Assembly: GCA_977006965.1 (NCBI GenBank)
Contig: OZ345362.1
Location: 2,108,001-2,172,000, forward strand
Direction: 5' to 3'
Source: Phymatolithon calcareum
Taxonomy: Eukaryota > Rhodophyta > Florideophyceae > Hapalidiales
DNA: 64,000 nt
Below, in pieces: positions 11,988 to 22,410 of this stretch; within the stretch, counting starts at the first letter, position 1; every line of letters starts with the position of its first letter. The position numbers and the translations under genes are program-made. The notes beneath the pieces are model-generated. The model was given only the letters and a program-made list of their open reading frames with translations. It made no database searches and was not told the DNA's origin.

Positions 11988-12530
11988 CAACTAAACAGTT
12001 GCAAAAAAAAGAAAAAAGGACCCAACCGCCAAAACACAGAAGAGAAATATTAGCGTTGAGGATGCTGCTTCGAGGAAAGGCAAGGAAGTTGGCTATCCTA
12101 TCCAAGTCAAGGGACGAGCGAAACTTCAAAGAATTACAGCGGGCAAGTCGTGATATTGCCGCGATGTTGCAATAAGAACAGTTCGCGGCCCCCTTCAAAT
12201 ATATGCAGGTAGGGAAATCCCTAGGCCAACTCCGACGAATACTGTTCGCAAAAGAAGGCACGAGGCTCGAAGCAAGAAGAAAAAGGAAAATACCGTACCA
12301 CAAACCGGATGATATCCCGGCCATCCTCAGGTTTGCCAAGGTGAGAGACATCGACAGCTGGTCATAAAATACGCAAGCGGCAGGTTCCCTCAAGTGAGCA
12401 CTACGCTAATACTGAATTCATTCGGAACGGCAGCAGAGCGTCACCTGGAGACCGTAGACAAGAACCTAGCAAAGTATGAACTGGACTCCGGAGAAATGTT
12501 AAGAACGGAAAAGGCATTAGACTCCATACT

Positions 12531-12788
12531 GTGGCAACTAGGGGAAAACCTAGTTGTCGGAAAGTGCGGTAGCGGTTTACTTGGGGTTCTCACGCCCTCT
12601 GGACTATGTAGCCGTCGGGGTGGAATAATCTGGAGACTCTAACATATGATCTAACTCTCAGTCGACGAGCGGCGCGCTTATGACAGGCGCGCTCGTCTGG
12701 CTGCTGTAACGGTACAATGTTTGTACGCAGACCGTGTCTGAAGGTGCCTTGACCCTTTGTACCGGGATCTAAGTAGGATTACTCTACA
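12531..12788. mobile_element. 258-bp structured insert with 6-bp target duplication
   Basis: The family-2 sequence reads CATACT at 12525-12530 and again at 12789-12794; the other copy (near 11390) has this site uninterrupted. The 258-bp insert begins with a hairpin (CAACTAGG, 6-nt loop, CCTAGTTG). It also has a second strong stem (GACGAGCG-CGCGC pairing with GCGCGCTCGTC near 12664-12698). It has no coding potential I can defend. It could be a short non-autonomous element of SINE or MITE type. Confidence 0.55.
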
Positions 12789-13596
12789 CATACTACTCTA
12801 CAGCGTCACCATAATTGAAAATATGGAAAACGACGAGTCCCTGTATTAGGGACCAGACGATATACTGGAATGGACAAGTTATGAAAAGCTGCTCCCGTAC
12901 AGTCTTATGAGTGTTAATGGGGGCATTCAAATAAACAACTAACAAACAGTTGTAAAAAAAACTGACGAGCCGATGTGATACTCCATCAAAAAATAGAAAA
13001 CTGTTGGTGAATCGTTGCAGCCTTTCAATAGGCACAACGAAGATGAACCACCCACCGCAGTGGAACATCTGATCGTACGCTCTTCTGGTCGGGCTGTCTT
13101 CTGACGGCACTTCGTCGGACGAATGCGTAGCAACTCCGGAGAAGATCTGGTCAGGAAGAAACCTGCAGTAAGTTTTTGAGCAATTAGAATCTGGTCGAGG
13201 GCATGTGCGCGCGTAGACTTACCATTGTGCTTTTCTCCGATAAATGAACGAGGAAAGAAAAGCACTCAATTTATCTAGAGATACAGGGATTCCCATCACT
13301 CCAAGGCTTGTTGTTGAAGATCCAGGGACAATCACGGGGGTTCAGGAAGAGGCTAGGGGGACCATCCATGGTGAGAGGGGCGCCTTACCTTGCAACTTCA
13401 GTCAAAACCGCAGTCCCTCTTCCATAGGTTTAGTCCTTGCTGATACAGGCTCAACGTAATGCATACCATGATCACCCCTGCACTGTGATATTCCGAACAT
13501 GTGTATAGCTGTTTGGAGTCATTTTATTCGTTGCCGTCGAGTAGTTAAGTAGGTTGAAATCCGCATTGAATCGGAGTTAATTATCGTGCCAGCAAT

Positions 13597-13755
13597 TTTT
13601 GACCGCTTTATGAAAGGACCTCCCTATGGTTGACTTCAGAAAATGGTATCGCTTCCTCATTTCGGCTGCAATGTCCCGATCGACCTCAGCGATAGGTTAT
13701 ATTATCGTACCGGTGTTCCTGTTGGTGATGAGCCCTGTCGAATGGGACGATGATA
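13597..13755. repeat. Block of about 160 bp present only in the left arm
   Basis: The left arm reads GTGCCAGCAA, then about 160 extra bases, then ACTCAACTG. The right arm joins GCCAACAAT directly to ACTCAACTG. Either the left arm gained the block or the right arm lost it. No clear target duplication is seen. Confidence 0.6.
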
Positions 13756-14462
13756 AACTCAACTGTTAATCTAACGCAGGGTGCGTGGCTGTAAGGCCGG
13801 TTCCCGTTTTGTCGAAAAGGCCTTCCTCAAGATGCCGTTAGGGGCTGAAAATAAATACGGAGCCTCGAGTCCAAAGCGCCGTTCAAGCTGAGTCGTTCTT
13901 ACAGGAGGGAGCCCCGAATGAGCGTATGACGTACTGTTTAGTTAACGTCTTACTTGTACTTGATGTCAGTTCAACAGATCATCGAAGAGCACATTAGGAG
14001 CATTAGAGAGCACGACAGTGAAGTTCACTGAGTGAACCAGGAAAAATGGGATGCCACACGAGGAAGTGGGGAGGCGCTCTGACTGTTGGCTGACTGTTTC
14101 CAGATAATGGCGTCGGCAACGAACCTACACGGGGCATCTGGGAAGATGGCTGCACCGTGAAAGTTGTGAAGAATGCGTGGGTTGGAATGTTTACTTCAAA
14201 ACATCACCGACACTGCACCACCGGAGCATCTGTATGGACGATATTGACGTATCGGGAATCAGATACCGCAAGAACATGGGGCGACATGCTCTGACTGTTG
14301 GCGGATAGTAGTGTCGGTAAGAAACCGACACTGAATTTCTAGCATGCAACCTACATTGGAGTGATTTGGGGAGCTCGCGGGTATGAATCTGAAACCACTA
14401 CATAAGCAACGGGATCTTCGTCATTTCGGGAGTGCAGGACAAACCCAAGCAGCTCGCGCCCG

Positions 14463-15045
14463 ATGAATAGAGACATAGGCTCACACATCTCGCAGCCGAT
14501 CGCGATCGGTCTGAAAATTAAGAGTATACCGTGCGGTATTGGAACCTGCAGGAGGTACGTGTCATGTCAAAGGTCTTCGTCCATCTCCTCACTTCAAGAG
14601 TACACTAACCATTCTGTCTTTCCTGTGATATATTATTAAATTTCGAACAGGCGCTTCAAATCCAAAGGTAAGATACTTCGAGCCCTTCGGATGTCTTACG
14701 ACATGGAGCTTTCATATTCTAACCAGAAATCGTTTTCATGTTTCGAGCAACTGCGCTAGTGGGACGACGCACGCATCACAATGCAAAGCATCGTGGACAG
14801 ATTCCGCTCGGCGAGAGCGCGGGGTATGTGTGCCCCATATGCCATCGCAGATACGAGTTGAAGGACAGCTTGCGCAGTCATAAACTCAGCAAACATGTAC
14901 GTAGCTCAAACAGAGAATAACCCGGAGCCGTACATCTCGAAAAACGTTACTAACTCAACATCTTTTTTATGCACAATGTATTCAGGCAGCGGCTTCAAGC
15001 ACAACGGAATCGCCAGAAGAAGGCGTCGTCAACGGTGAAGAATGA
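14463..15045 (+). CDS. C2H2 zinc finger protein, 4 exons, left-arm copy
   Basis: Exons 14463-14554, 14651-14667, 14727-14896 and 14986-15045 join in frame to 112 aa, with GT-AG junctions at every intron (donors GTACGT, GTAAGA, GTACGT). The last intron contains a TACTAAC-like branch site (TTACTAACTC). Exon 2 is only 17 nt. The product has one clear C2H2 finger, CPICHRRYELKDSLRSHKLS followed by KH (C-x2-C-x12-H-x4-H), a basic stretch before it and an acidic Ser/Thr tail. It resembles the fingers of BTB-type zinc finger regulators and probably binds nucleic acid. The frame is open upstream of the ATG back to an acceptor-like CAG at 14438, so there may be earlier exons. An almost identical gene is mirrored in the right arm. 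Confidence 0.55.
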
Positions 15046-15254
15046 CGAGATCATAGTATTCGGCTATGCTTCAGCCCAGATTGGACTTAAAGAAACCAAG
15101 CCGTTGATCTAGTAAAAGTTGCAACACTGCCATAGCTCCGCACTCTTTGGTACACAAACTCTTTGCGAACCACACTTGACGCCACACGTACTGCACATGC
15201 GGGAAGCTCTCAGATAATCTTCGTGAACGGATATGAACATTATTGAGGTAGTGC

Positions 15255-15590
15255 AATTGAGTTATTGAGCATTGTTCTCGACTTGCGGAGACATTGATGA
15301 GAAGGGCACCTGTCGGTATTTACAAAACTGTTAGGCAGGAGAAAAGGGGCGGCTTTCACAATATTGTACGAGACGGTGTCCTTGAAAGCCCATCTCTTCG
15401 AAGGAACACACTTTCATTTCCGTCATTAGACTAGAGGAATGGGTCGATTGAGTCCAAGGTCCCAGCGGAGGCCACGTTAACGCTAAATCAATGACAGTGT
15501 GTACGCATATTGCACGTCCTAGCAACAAAATGACGGAATGTTAATTCTGTCCGGAAATCAATTTCTGTCGTGCAATTTCGATCTCGATCC
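15255..15590. other. 336-bp spacer between the inverted arms
   Basis: The arms end at 15254 and 15591 (GTAGTGC and GCACTAC). The sequence between them is single copy with no recognisable gene. It would be the loop of the palindrome. The mirrored arm ends also contain a short open frame (15071-15256 minus, 15538-15774 plus) that I do not trust as a gene. Confidence 0.8.
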
Positions 15591-17961
15591 GCACTACCTC
15601 AATAATGTTCATATCCGTTCACGAAGATTATCTGAGAGCTTCCCGCATGTGCAGTACGTGTGGCGTCAAGTGTGGTTCGCAAAGAGTTTGTGTACCAAAG
15701 AGTGCGGAGCTATGGCAGTGTTGCAACTTTTACTAGATCAACGGCTTGGTTTCTTTAAGTCCAATCTGGGCTGAAGCATAGCCGAATACTATGATCTCGT
15801 CATTCTTCACCGTTGACGACGCCTTCTTCTGGCGATTCCGTTGTGCTTGAAGCCGCTGCCTGAATACATTGTGCATAAAAAAGATGTTGAGTTAGTAACG
15901 TTTTTCGAGATGTACGGCTCCGGGTTATTCTCTGTTTGAGCTACGTACATGTTTGCTGAGTTTATGACTGCGCAAGCTGTCCTTCAACTCGTATCTGCGA
16001 TGGCATATGGGGCACACATACCCCGCGCTCTCGCCGAGCGGAATCTGTCCACGATGCTTTGCATTGTGATGCGTGCGTCGTCCCACTAGCGCAGTTGCTC
16101 GAAACATGAAAACGATTTCTGGTTAGAATATGAAAGCTCCATGTCGTAAGACATCCGAAGGGCTCGAAGTATCTTACCTTTGGATTTGAAGCGCCTGTTC
16201 GAAATTTAATAATATATCACAGGAAAGACAGAATGCTTAGTGTACTCTTGAAGTGAGGAGATGGACGAAGACCTTTGACATGACACGTACCTCCTGCAGG
16301 TTCCAATACCGCACGGTATACTCTTAATTTTCAGACCGATCGCGATCGGCTGCGAGATGTGTGAGCCTATGTCTCTATTCATCGGGCACGAGCTGCTTGG
16401 GTTTGTCCTGCACTCCCGAAATGACGAAGATCTCGTTGCTTATGTAGTGGTTTCAGATTCATACCCGCGAGCTCCCCACATCACTCCAATGTAGGTTGCA
16501 TGCTAGAAATTCAGTGTCGGTTTCTTACCGACACTACTATCTGCCAACAGTCAGAGCATGTCGCCCCATGTTCTTGCGGTATCTGATTCCCGATACGTCA
16601 ATATCGTCCATACAGATGCTCCGGTGGTGCAGTGTCGGTGATGTTTTGAAGTAAACATTCCAACCCACGCATTCTTCACAACTTTCACGGTGCAGCCATC
16701 TTCCCAGATGCCCCGTGTAGGTTCGTTGCCGACGCCATTATCTGGAAACAGTCAGCCAACAGTCAGAGCGCCTCTCCACTTCCTCGTGTGGCATCCCATT
16801 TTTCCTGGTTCACTGTCGTGCACTCAAATGCTCCTAATGTGCTCTCCGATGATCTGTTGAACTGACATCAAGTACAAGTAAGACGTCAGACGCTCGTTCG
16901 GGGCTCCCTCCTGTAAGAACGACTCAGCTTGAACGGCGCTTTGGACTCGAGGCTCTGTATTATTTTCAGCCCTTAACGGCATTTTGAGGAAGGCCTTTTC
17001 GACAAAACGGGGACCGGCCTCACAGCCACGCACCCTGCGTTAGATCAACAGTTGAGTATTGTTGGCACTATAATTAACACTGATTCACTGCAGATTTCAA
17101 CTTACTTAACTACTCGACGGCAAATATCAAAATGACTCCAAACAGCTGTACACGTTAACGGAATATCACATTGCGGGGGGGATCATGGCATGCATTACGT
17201 TGAGCCTGTATCGGCACTGCCTAAACCTATGACGGGGGGACTGCGGTTCTGACTGCAGTTGCAGGACAAGGCGCAGTTATCACCATGGATGGTCCCCCTA
17301 GCCTCTTCCTGAACCCCAGTGATGGTCCCTGGACCTTTAAACAGCAAGTCTTGGCAATGGGGAAACCCTGTATCTCTCGATAGATTGAGTGCTTTTCTTT
17401 CCTGCTTTCATTTATTGGAGAAAAGCACAATGGTAAGTTTACTCGCGCACATGCCCTCGACCAGATTCTAATTGCTCAAAAACTTACTGCACGTTTCTTC
17501 CTGTCCAGATCCTCTCCGGGGTTGCTACGCATTCTTCTGACGAAGTGCGGTCAAAAGACAGCCCGTTCAAAACAACGTATGATCAGATGTTCCTCTGTAG
17601 TGGGTGGTTGATCTTCGTTCCCTGTAGTGAAAAGCTGCAACAATGCACCAAGAGTTTGCTATTATTAATCAAATTTTGATGGGGCATCACATCGGCTTGT
17701 CAGTGTAAGATGTGCACGTTGCGAGCGAGTGTTGGATGGTCATGAGAGGGAGTCGGATTGGGAAAACTAAATTATCACATGGGAAGCAATGTTCAGACTC
17801 ACGCTGTCGGTTTCCAAGCGAATTTCTCTCTCCTCCGTTTTGTGTATGTTCGCAAAGTCCAAATGCCCCTAACCCAGGTGCTCGAGTGTCAGCGCATTTG
17901 GACGCCTAATTCAGCCCACATGCGGTTTCCCACCCATGGCCTCCGATCTATTGCAATAGAG
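15591..17961 (-). repeat. Right arm of the large inverted duplication
   Basis: Reverse complement of the left arm, without the LINE insertion and without the 160-bp block. It therefore shows the pre-insertion state of both sites. The alignment runs out to CCATGGCCTCCGATCTATTG near 17960, and weaker similarity continues about 40 bp further. The innermost kilobase differs from the left arm by only a few bases in several hundred. Confidence 0.95.
15800..16382 (-). CDS. C2H2 zinc finger protein, 4 exons, right-arm copy
   Basis: Mirror of the left-arm gene: exons 16291-16382, 16178-16194, 15949-16118 and 15800-15859 read on the minus strand. All splice sites are preserved and no coding difference is visible in the finger exon (CPICHRRYELKDSLRSHKLS identical). 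The only change I noticed is one base in intron 1. Two intact copies facing each other across the spacer imply a recent duplication, or gene conversion that keeps the inner arms alike. Function is unknown beyond likely nucleic-acid binding. Confidence 0.55.
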
Positions 17962-19047
17962 TCATATATTATCACACATGCCGTAATCGATATCAACGTT
18001 GCCGAACTGCAGAATCTTGACCAAACCCGCGTTCGCGTCAAACGCGACGGCTCGCGTACGTCGCGGTCCACAACAGGGCGTGGGCATTCCCGTCTGCGTG
18101 ACAACTCCCAAGGGCATGCACCGAGAACTTCTTCGCGTCGTTCGTCTAGCGCATCCCTCAAATGCGTCATCTCCAACGCTGTTTCGTGTTTTGTCATCTT
18201 CTGGCACATAGTGATGTTCATTCAAAGCACTGCACGAAACTAAATGCTAAAATAGTCCTTCCCCACCCATATTTTTCTACGCAGGCCGTTGGGTGGACTA
18301 GGCAAGTATACCCTTTACTACCCTGCGTGTGCATCTAAGGTCGGTAGACAACTCCATGCTAACTGCTGAGCCGTGCATGTAATCTCCTCACGCAAAAAAA
18401 TTATCGCAACTGCACTTACAGGGACGTAAAAGTACAAGTCTCTATTTGCTTGGAAGCCGATATAGAAAGCTCACTGTTGTAGCCATTCGCGGCTAACAGG
18501 GGATTTGTGCGCAGGTTGATACGGCAATTAAGTAGTCCTAAATGGTTTCCAACCCGGGGCATCCCTTTGAAGGACGGCGATTGAAGATTGGCTATGTAGC
18601 GATATAGATGTTAAGCTTCCCCAAGGTCTGCACATTGTGCAGCTTGGGCAGCTGTTGTGACATCAAGTACCACTCGTATCTGTTAAGTCTACTGGAGCCG
18701 TAAGGATGTGGAGTTGTTTACCAGCTCTGATAAATCCCGCAATAAAAGAAAGAAAGAAGAATACGATATGACGTGTGTTCTGCTACTGTTCGTCCAATTC
18801 TGGACAGTTTTCGAGATTTCACCAATAAAGTATTCACACGTGTTCTCGCTTACCGTAACAATGCTTACATAGGCAATCATCATCAGAATATGGATCTATG
18901 ATAGATCCTGATTCTGCTGCCACGCGTGGCAGGAAAAGCTTTACAGAACAGACAGCGATTCCTCGACAGGTAGCCAATTTCCCGGAGTCGTTCTGAACCA
19001 AAAGCGCGCGAACAGCAGGCTGGGTCTACTCAGCGACCAGCCTCACC
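17962..19047. other. Intergenic, no gene recognised; hairpin upstream of PMT
   Basis: No defensible coding frame. At about 18887-18921 an imperfect hairpin is formed by CAGAAT-GGATCT and AGATCC-ATTCTG around ATGAT, some 130 bp before the PMT start codon. The last part of this stretch should hold the PMT promoter; no clear TATA box was seen. Confidence 0.4.
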
Positions 19048-20712
19048 ATGGCGACCAAGTCTGAGCTCCGTCGTCGGCGTGGCAGCGACGCAACTCCCGA
19101 TTCAACCGCAAAATCGGACGCTGCATCGAAATCAGTGGAAAGAACCGAGAAAAGGCTTGAAAAGACCGCCTCCGAGAAGCAAACTCCTCCATCCCCACTC
19201 GACTCTGATCCCAACTCCAAGCTGCGTCGTCGTCAGTCCAGTGGTCTCTCCGTCGGAATCACCAGCTTCGACATCTTAGTCTGTGTCGGCTTGCTCATCG
19301 CCGCGGCGGCTGTCCGATTCTTCCGTCTCGCCGCCGTGCAGAGCGTCATCTTCGATGAGGTGCACTACCTCAAGTTCATTCGCTGGACCATCAACGGTGA
19401 ATATTTTTTTGATGTGAATCCTGTGTTCGGAAAGCTCGCGCTCGCGTTTTTTGCTCGATTGCTTGACTTCGATGTCAATTTACCGAACTTTGACGTCCCT
19501 GGCCAGCGACTGCCTTCGGCTGCAGTTGCATTTGCCGCGCGTGCACCTGCAGCGATCTTCGGCTCTCTCACGGTCCCCGTGTTTTATCGCGTTTGCCGCT
19601 TGCTGCGTCTGAGCCCGTATGCCTCAATCGTCGGCGCATGCTTTATTCTGTTCGACTCGATGCATATCATCCAGTCTCGTATCGCAATGGTGGACTCTGT
19701 CCTTGTGTTCTTCACTTGCGCTTCGCTTCTGTTTGCGCTCATGTTGTGGAACGCGAAGAATGTCGCCACCCTTAAGCGCCGCGCCGTCGCCTTCAAAGAC
19801 ATCGCTATTGTTGTGTTTTTCCTCGTGCTGACTGGCGTGATGTGCGGGCTTGCCGTGTCCGTGCGATGGACTGCGTTTGCGACTCCACTTTTGATTACAG
19901 TCGTGAGCTTGTTCGGAGTCCCTCCGTTTTGCTACGAGCCGCTGCATATTCTGGAAGTTGCCATTTTGTTTTCAAGTATGCTTGGCTCGTATTTCCTCTC
20001 CTTCGCAGCATTTTTCTGGCAAGTCAATAATTCGGGGTCCGGAGATGCATTCATGACACCGCAGTTTCAAGCATGTCTGTTTGGAAGTGAGCATTACCAA
20101 GGCCCACAGTTTTGCACCATGTCTTTGTGGAAACGCTTTCTTGAGCTAAATGAAACCATTTTCCGCTATTCGAAGGGCATTCGGGGGAAGGACAAATGGG
20201 GCTCGTCTTGGTTCCTTTGGATTTTCAACTGGCGCGGAGCCTTGTACTACCGTGAGGACATTGACCGCGGTACTGGCAATGAGAAGTTGAGCCAGATATA
20301 TGTGCTCATGAATCCAGCGATGAATGTTCTTATCGTATCGCTTATTGGCCTCTTCTTCGGCGTGTTCTTCTACACCGTCCGGTACCGAAAATCAATAATG
20401 ATTTCAGACCCGTTCCGCTCTCACCTGCGCAGAGGGTCTGTGCTCTTCTTCGGCTGGATTGGCAGCATGTTGCCGACGATGGTAGTTTACCGGTCAGGCC
20501 CATTATATCAGTACTTACCGGGTCTATTCTTCGCGCAGGCGCTTGCTGCCTTCGGTTTTGACCTCATTCCACCGCGCGGTCGTCCCGCCGCGGCCGCTTT
20601 TATGATTGGGTCGATGGTAGCCGCCTTTGCATACTGGGCGCCGTGGGTTTATGCGACCCCGCTATCAGCGGCTGCGCATGATGCCCGACGCTGGCTTCCG
20701 CGGTGGGATTAA
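19048..20712 (+). CDS. Protein O-mannosyltransferase (GT39 family), MIR-less
   Basis: A single-exon 554-aa membrane protein. PMTs transfer mannose from dolichyl-phosphate mannose to Ser/Thr of secretory proteins in the ER membrane. Residues 1-70 are basic, hydrophilic and probably cytosolic. A hydrophobic segment is followed by FDEVHY (about 102-107), the acidic motif in the first luminal loop, and by EYFFDVNPVFGKL, the usual HPPxGK region. FILFDSMHIIQSRIAMVDSV matches the conserved central membrane segment. The end ARRWLPRWD corresponds to the RWL-x-x-W terminus of PMTs, so the protein looks complete. The family is usually about 700-900 aa because of a luminal MIR domain; here only about 80 residues lie between the core and the C-terminal membrane block, so MIR is absent. 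The ATG at 19048 is the first one and has a good context (ACCATGG). Confidence 0.85.
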   Translation: MATKSELRRRRGSDATPDSTAKSDAASKSVERTEKRLEKTASEKQTPPSPLDSDPNSKLRRRQSSGLSVGITSFDILVCVGLLIAAAAVRFFRLAAVQSVIFDEVHYLKFIRWTINGEYFFDVNPVFGKLALAFFARLLDFDVNLPNFDVPGQRLPSAAVAFAARAPAAIFGSLTVPVFYRVCRLLRLSPYASIVGACFILFDSMHIIQSRIAMVDSVLVFFTCASLLFALMLWNAKNVATLKRRAVAFKDIAIVVFFLVLTGVMCGLAVSVRWTAFATPLLITVVSLFGVPPFCYEPLHILEVAILFSSMLGSYFLSFAAFFWQVNNSGSGDAFMTPQFQACLFGSEHYQGPQFCTMSLWKRFLELNETIFRYSKGIRGKDKWGSSWFLWIFNWRGALYYREDIDRGTGNEKLSQIYVLMNPAMNVLIVSLIGLFFGVFFYTVRYRKSIMISDPFRSHLRRGSVLFFGWIGSMLPTMVVYRSGPLYQYLPGLFFAQALAAFGFDLIPPRGRPAAAAFMIGSMVAAFAYWAPWVYATPLSAAAHDARRWLPRWD

Positions 20713-21746
20713 GTTGGGGAAAGGAAGGGCAGAGAAATATTTGTGTAGTTCGTTCGTGGCTTATATATACTACTTCAGTGTGCAATGTAAAGCGTTAAGG
20801 ATATAGAGCTGGGGGCACAGGCTCAGTTCCTGACTTTGTGACCTAGCATTCAGCGAATTGCCCTGGCGGGGATCTTTGCTTGGCAGAAACAAAGTCCTGA
20901 GATCAGTGACGACAAATCCTATGGAAATTGTGCGGAGGCGGCTTTTTAGATGGGCCGTGCCATGCGTAACTTCTAGTTACTGGCCTTGTTGTATTGCTCG
21001 TTCTCGGTAATTGATAATGAACGCATGGTGTGGAACATCATGGCGTTAACGACAGGGAATTGCCCTGTCCACGCTGATTAAGGACACCGACCTGCTTGCG
21101 GTATGGCATCTTCTGGCCATAGCATTTTACTACGAGTCGCTGACATCTGTCTTGCATGAGTATTTTAGAAATGACGCCGTGTGCGCTTCACAAGCGCGCA
21201 CAGAATACAGTGTAACTTTACCTTGAAAAACGTTTCTAACCCATGTATGATATTCTCTCTAAAGTTGTGCACCAGAGTTTAGAAAACAATAATGGCCCTT
21301 TCGCGGCCCTCTGCTCAAGAGGGTACGTTTAAAGAGGACTAACCCTGGCCTTCGAATAAGGGACTCCGAGATGACGTAATGCAGGCATTTTCAAATCGAC
21401 TAAATGTGTATTTTGCCACCGCACGAGCGATGCTCGTCGAGCATCTTCCGCTGCAGATCTTCATGCCCAAATCAATCATTATGTAAAAACCGAACCTGTT
21501 GGCAATGCAGCCAGACGACTCTTCCAAACCTGGTGATAATACAGCTGGCTTGGATTGTGTTGAGCAAGGGACATAGAGCAAATGAGATCTATCTCTAGTG
21601 TCACTCCCATCCCCATCTGCGCATTGCGTGATGCTTCTCTGCAGGCAGAATACTACATGTACGGCACCTGTGTGCGCTCTTAAGGGACAGAACATGTAAC
21701 TGTGTTTGACCAAGCGCCGAGCAGTTTGATCAACTTCCTTCTGTGA
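20713..21746. other. Intergenic, no gene recognised
   Basis: Downstream of PMT. No coding frame, repeat copy or RNA gene could be supported. A long minus-strand open frame starts near its end (21339-22439) but is judged spurious. Confidence 0.4.
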
Positions 21747-22188
21747 TTTAATTTTGGGTCTTTCCCTCACTTCGTCACGAAAGAAGTCGCCGTCGCTATC
21801 TACTTGCCGATCGACGAGCATGATGCCGTCCACTGGGCGATCTGGCTCAAGGGGTCCGACGACGATAACGTGATTCTGCAGATCAGGGACGAGAATGAAG
21901 GACGCGGCTACTTTGTTGAGGAACCGGTAAAGAAGCGGCCGGACAGTTATTCCATGTTGGACGAAACTTTTCTGTGCGGCGCTATTGACGAAGAGCATAG
22001 CATGGATCGTAGTGCAGAGATTGTCCAGGCAAACCCTATGAATAACCAGAGTGCAATTTGGAATTGTCAGAACTGGGTCATGGATGGACTTGATGCGCAC
22101 GAGGGGCAATGCGGTTTGCAGATTGCTCAAAATGTTAGAGATAATCTCACATCCAAGAGGGCAAACCCTCGTACGCGAATCCAGACGT
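21747..22188 (+). pseudogene. Fragment of a protein with HWAIW and NCQNW motifs
   Basis: The frame is open from 21747 with no suitable ATG. It reads VAVAIYLPIDEHDAVHWAIW, then GGRGY-like text (EGRGYFVEE), and later NQSAIWNCQNWVMDGLDA. A His-Trp pair followed about 80-90 residues later by Asn-Cys-Gln-x-Trp looks like a fungal-type conserved domain of unknown function that I recall only generically. The N terminus is missing and the C-terminal part runs into the 111-bp duplication. The opposite strand is also open over the region but shows no recognisable motif. Confidence 0.4.
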
Positions 22189-22410
22189 CGAAAACTAAGC
22201 TTGACCGGGATGAGGTACTGCTTGCCCTGCCACAGGTGCAATAATGCGTTGTTCATAGCATGTGGAATATTCTCAGCAGGATATAGCGGACCTCTTGCAC
22301 GAAAACTAAGCTTGACCGGGATGAGGTACTGCTTGCCCTGCCACAGGTGCAATAATGCGTTGTTCATAGCATGTGGAATATTCTCAGCAGGATATAGCGG
22401 ACCTCTTGCA
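22189..22410. repeat. Perfect 111-bp tandem duplication
   Basis: Units 22189-22299 and 22300-22410 appear identical (each runs from CGAAAACTAAGCTTGACC to GGACCTCTTGCA). The length is a multiple of three, so it keeps open frames open on both strands, which explains the long minus-strand frame here. Confidence 0.9.

Larger units (their letters stand above)
11157..12960 (+). mobile_element. LINE (family 2) insertion, composite, in the left arm
   Basis: The left arm is interrupted between ACTGACGAGCCAA (11144-11156) and ACTGACGAGCCGA (12961-12973), a 13-bp duplication with one mismatch; the right arm has the site only once (near 17695). The insert contains two copies of a family-2 3' end (11254-11547 and 12392-12960). 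Both encode AERHLET...KYELDSGEMLRTEKALDSI and end in CAAATAAACAACTAA plus an A-rich tail. Tandem copies suggest a second insertion at the first tail. It is itself invaded by the inserts at 11548 and 12531. Confidence 0.75.
10869..15254 (+). repeat. Left arm of a large inverted duplication
   Basis: Bases 10869-11156 and 12961-15254 are the reverse complement of about 15591-17961. The inner region pairs without gaps (positions sum to 30845), for example 14738-14920 with 15925-16107 and 15071-15254 with 15591-15774. Identity grades from near perfect in the inner 1.2 kb to roughly 90 percent in the outer part. The left arm alone carries a LINE insertion (11157-12960) and an extra block of about 160 bp (13597-13755). 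Each arm encodes the same spliced zinc finger gene. Confidence 0.95.

Noticed and set aside
15071-15774. Mirrored 61-78-aa frames near the inner ends of the palindrome
   Set aside because: They are present in both arms only because the arms are identical. They have no recognisable motif and no splice or promoter support.
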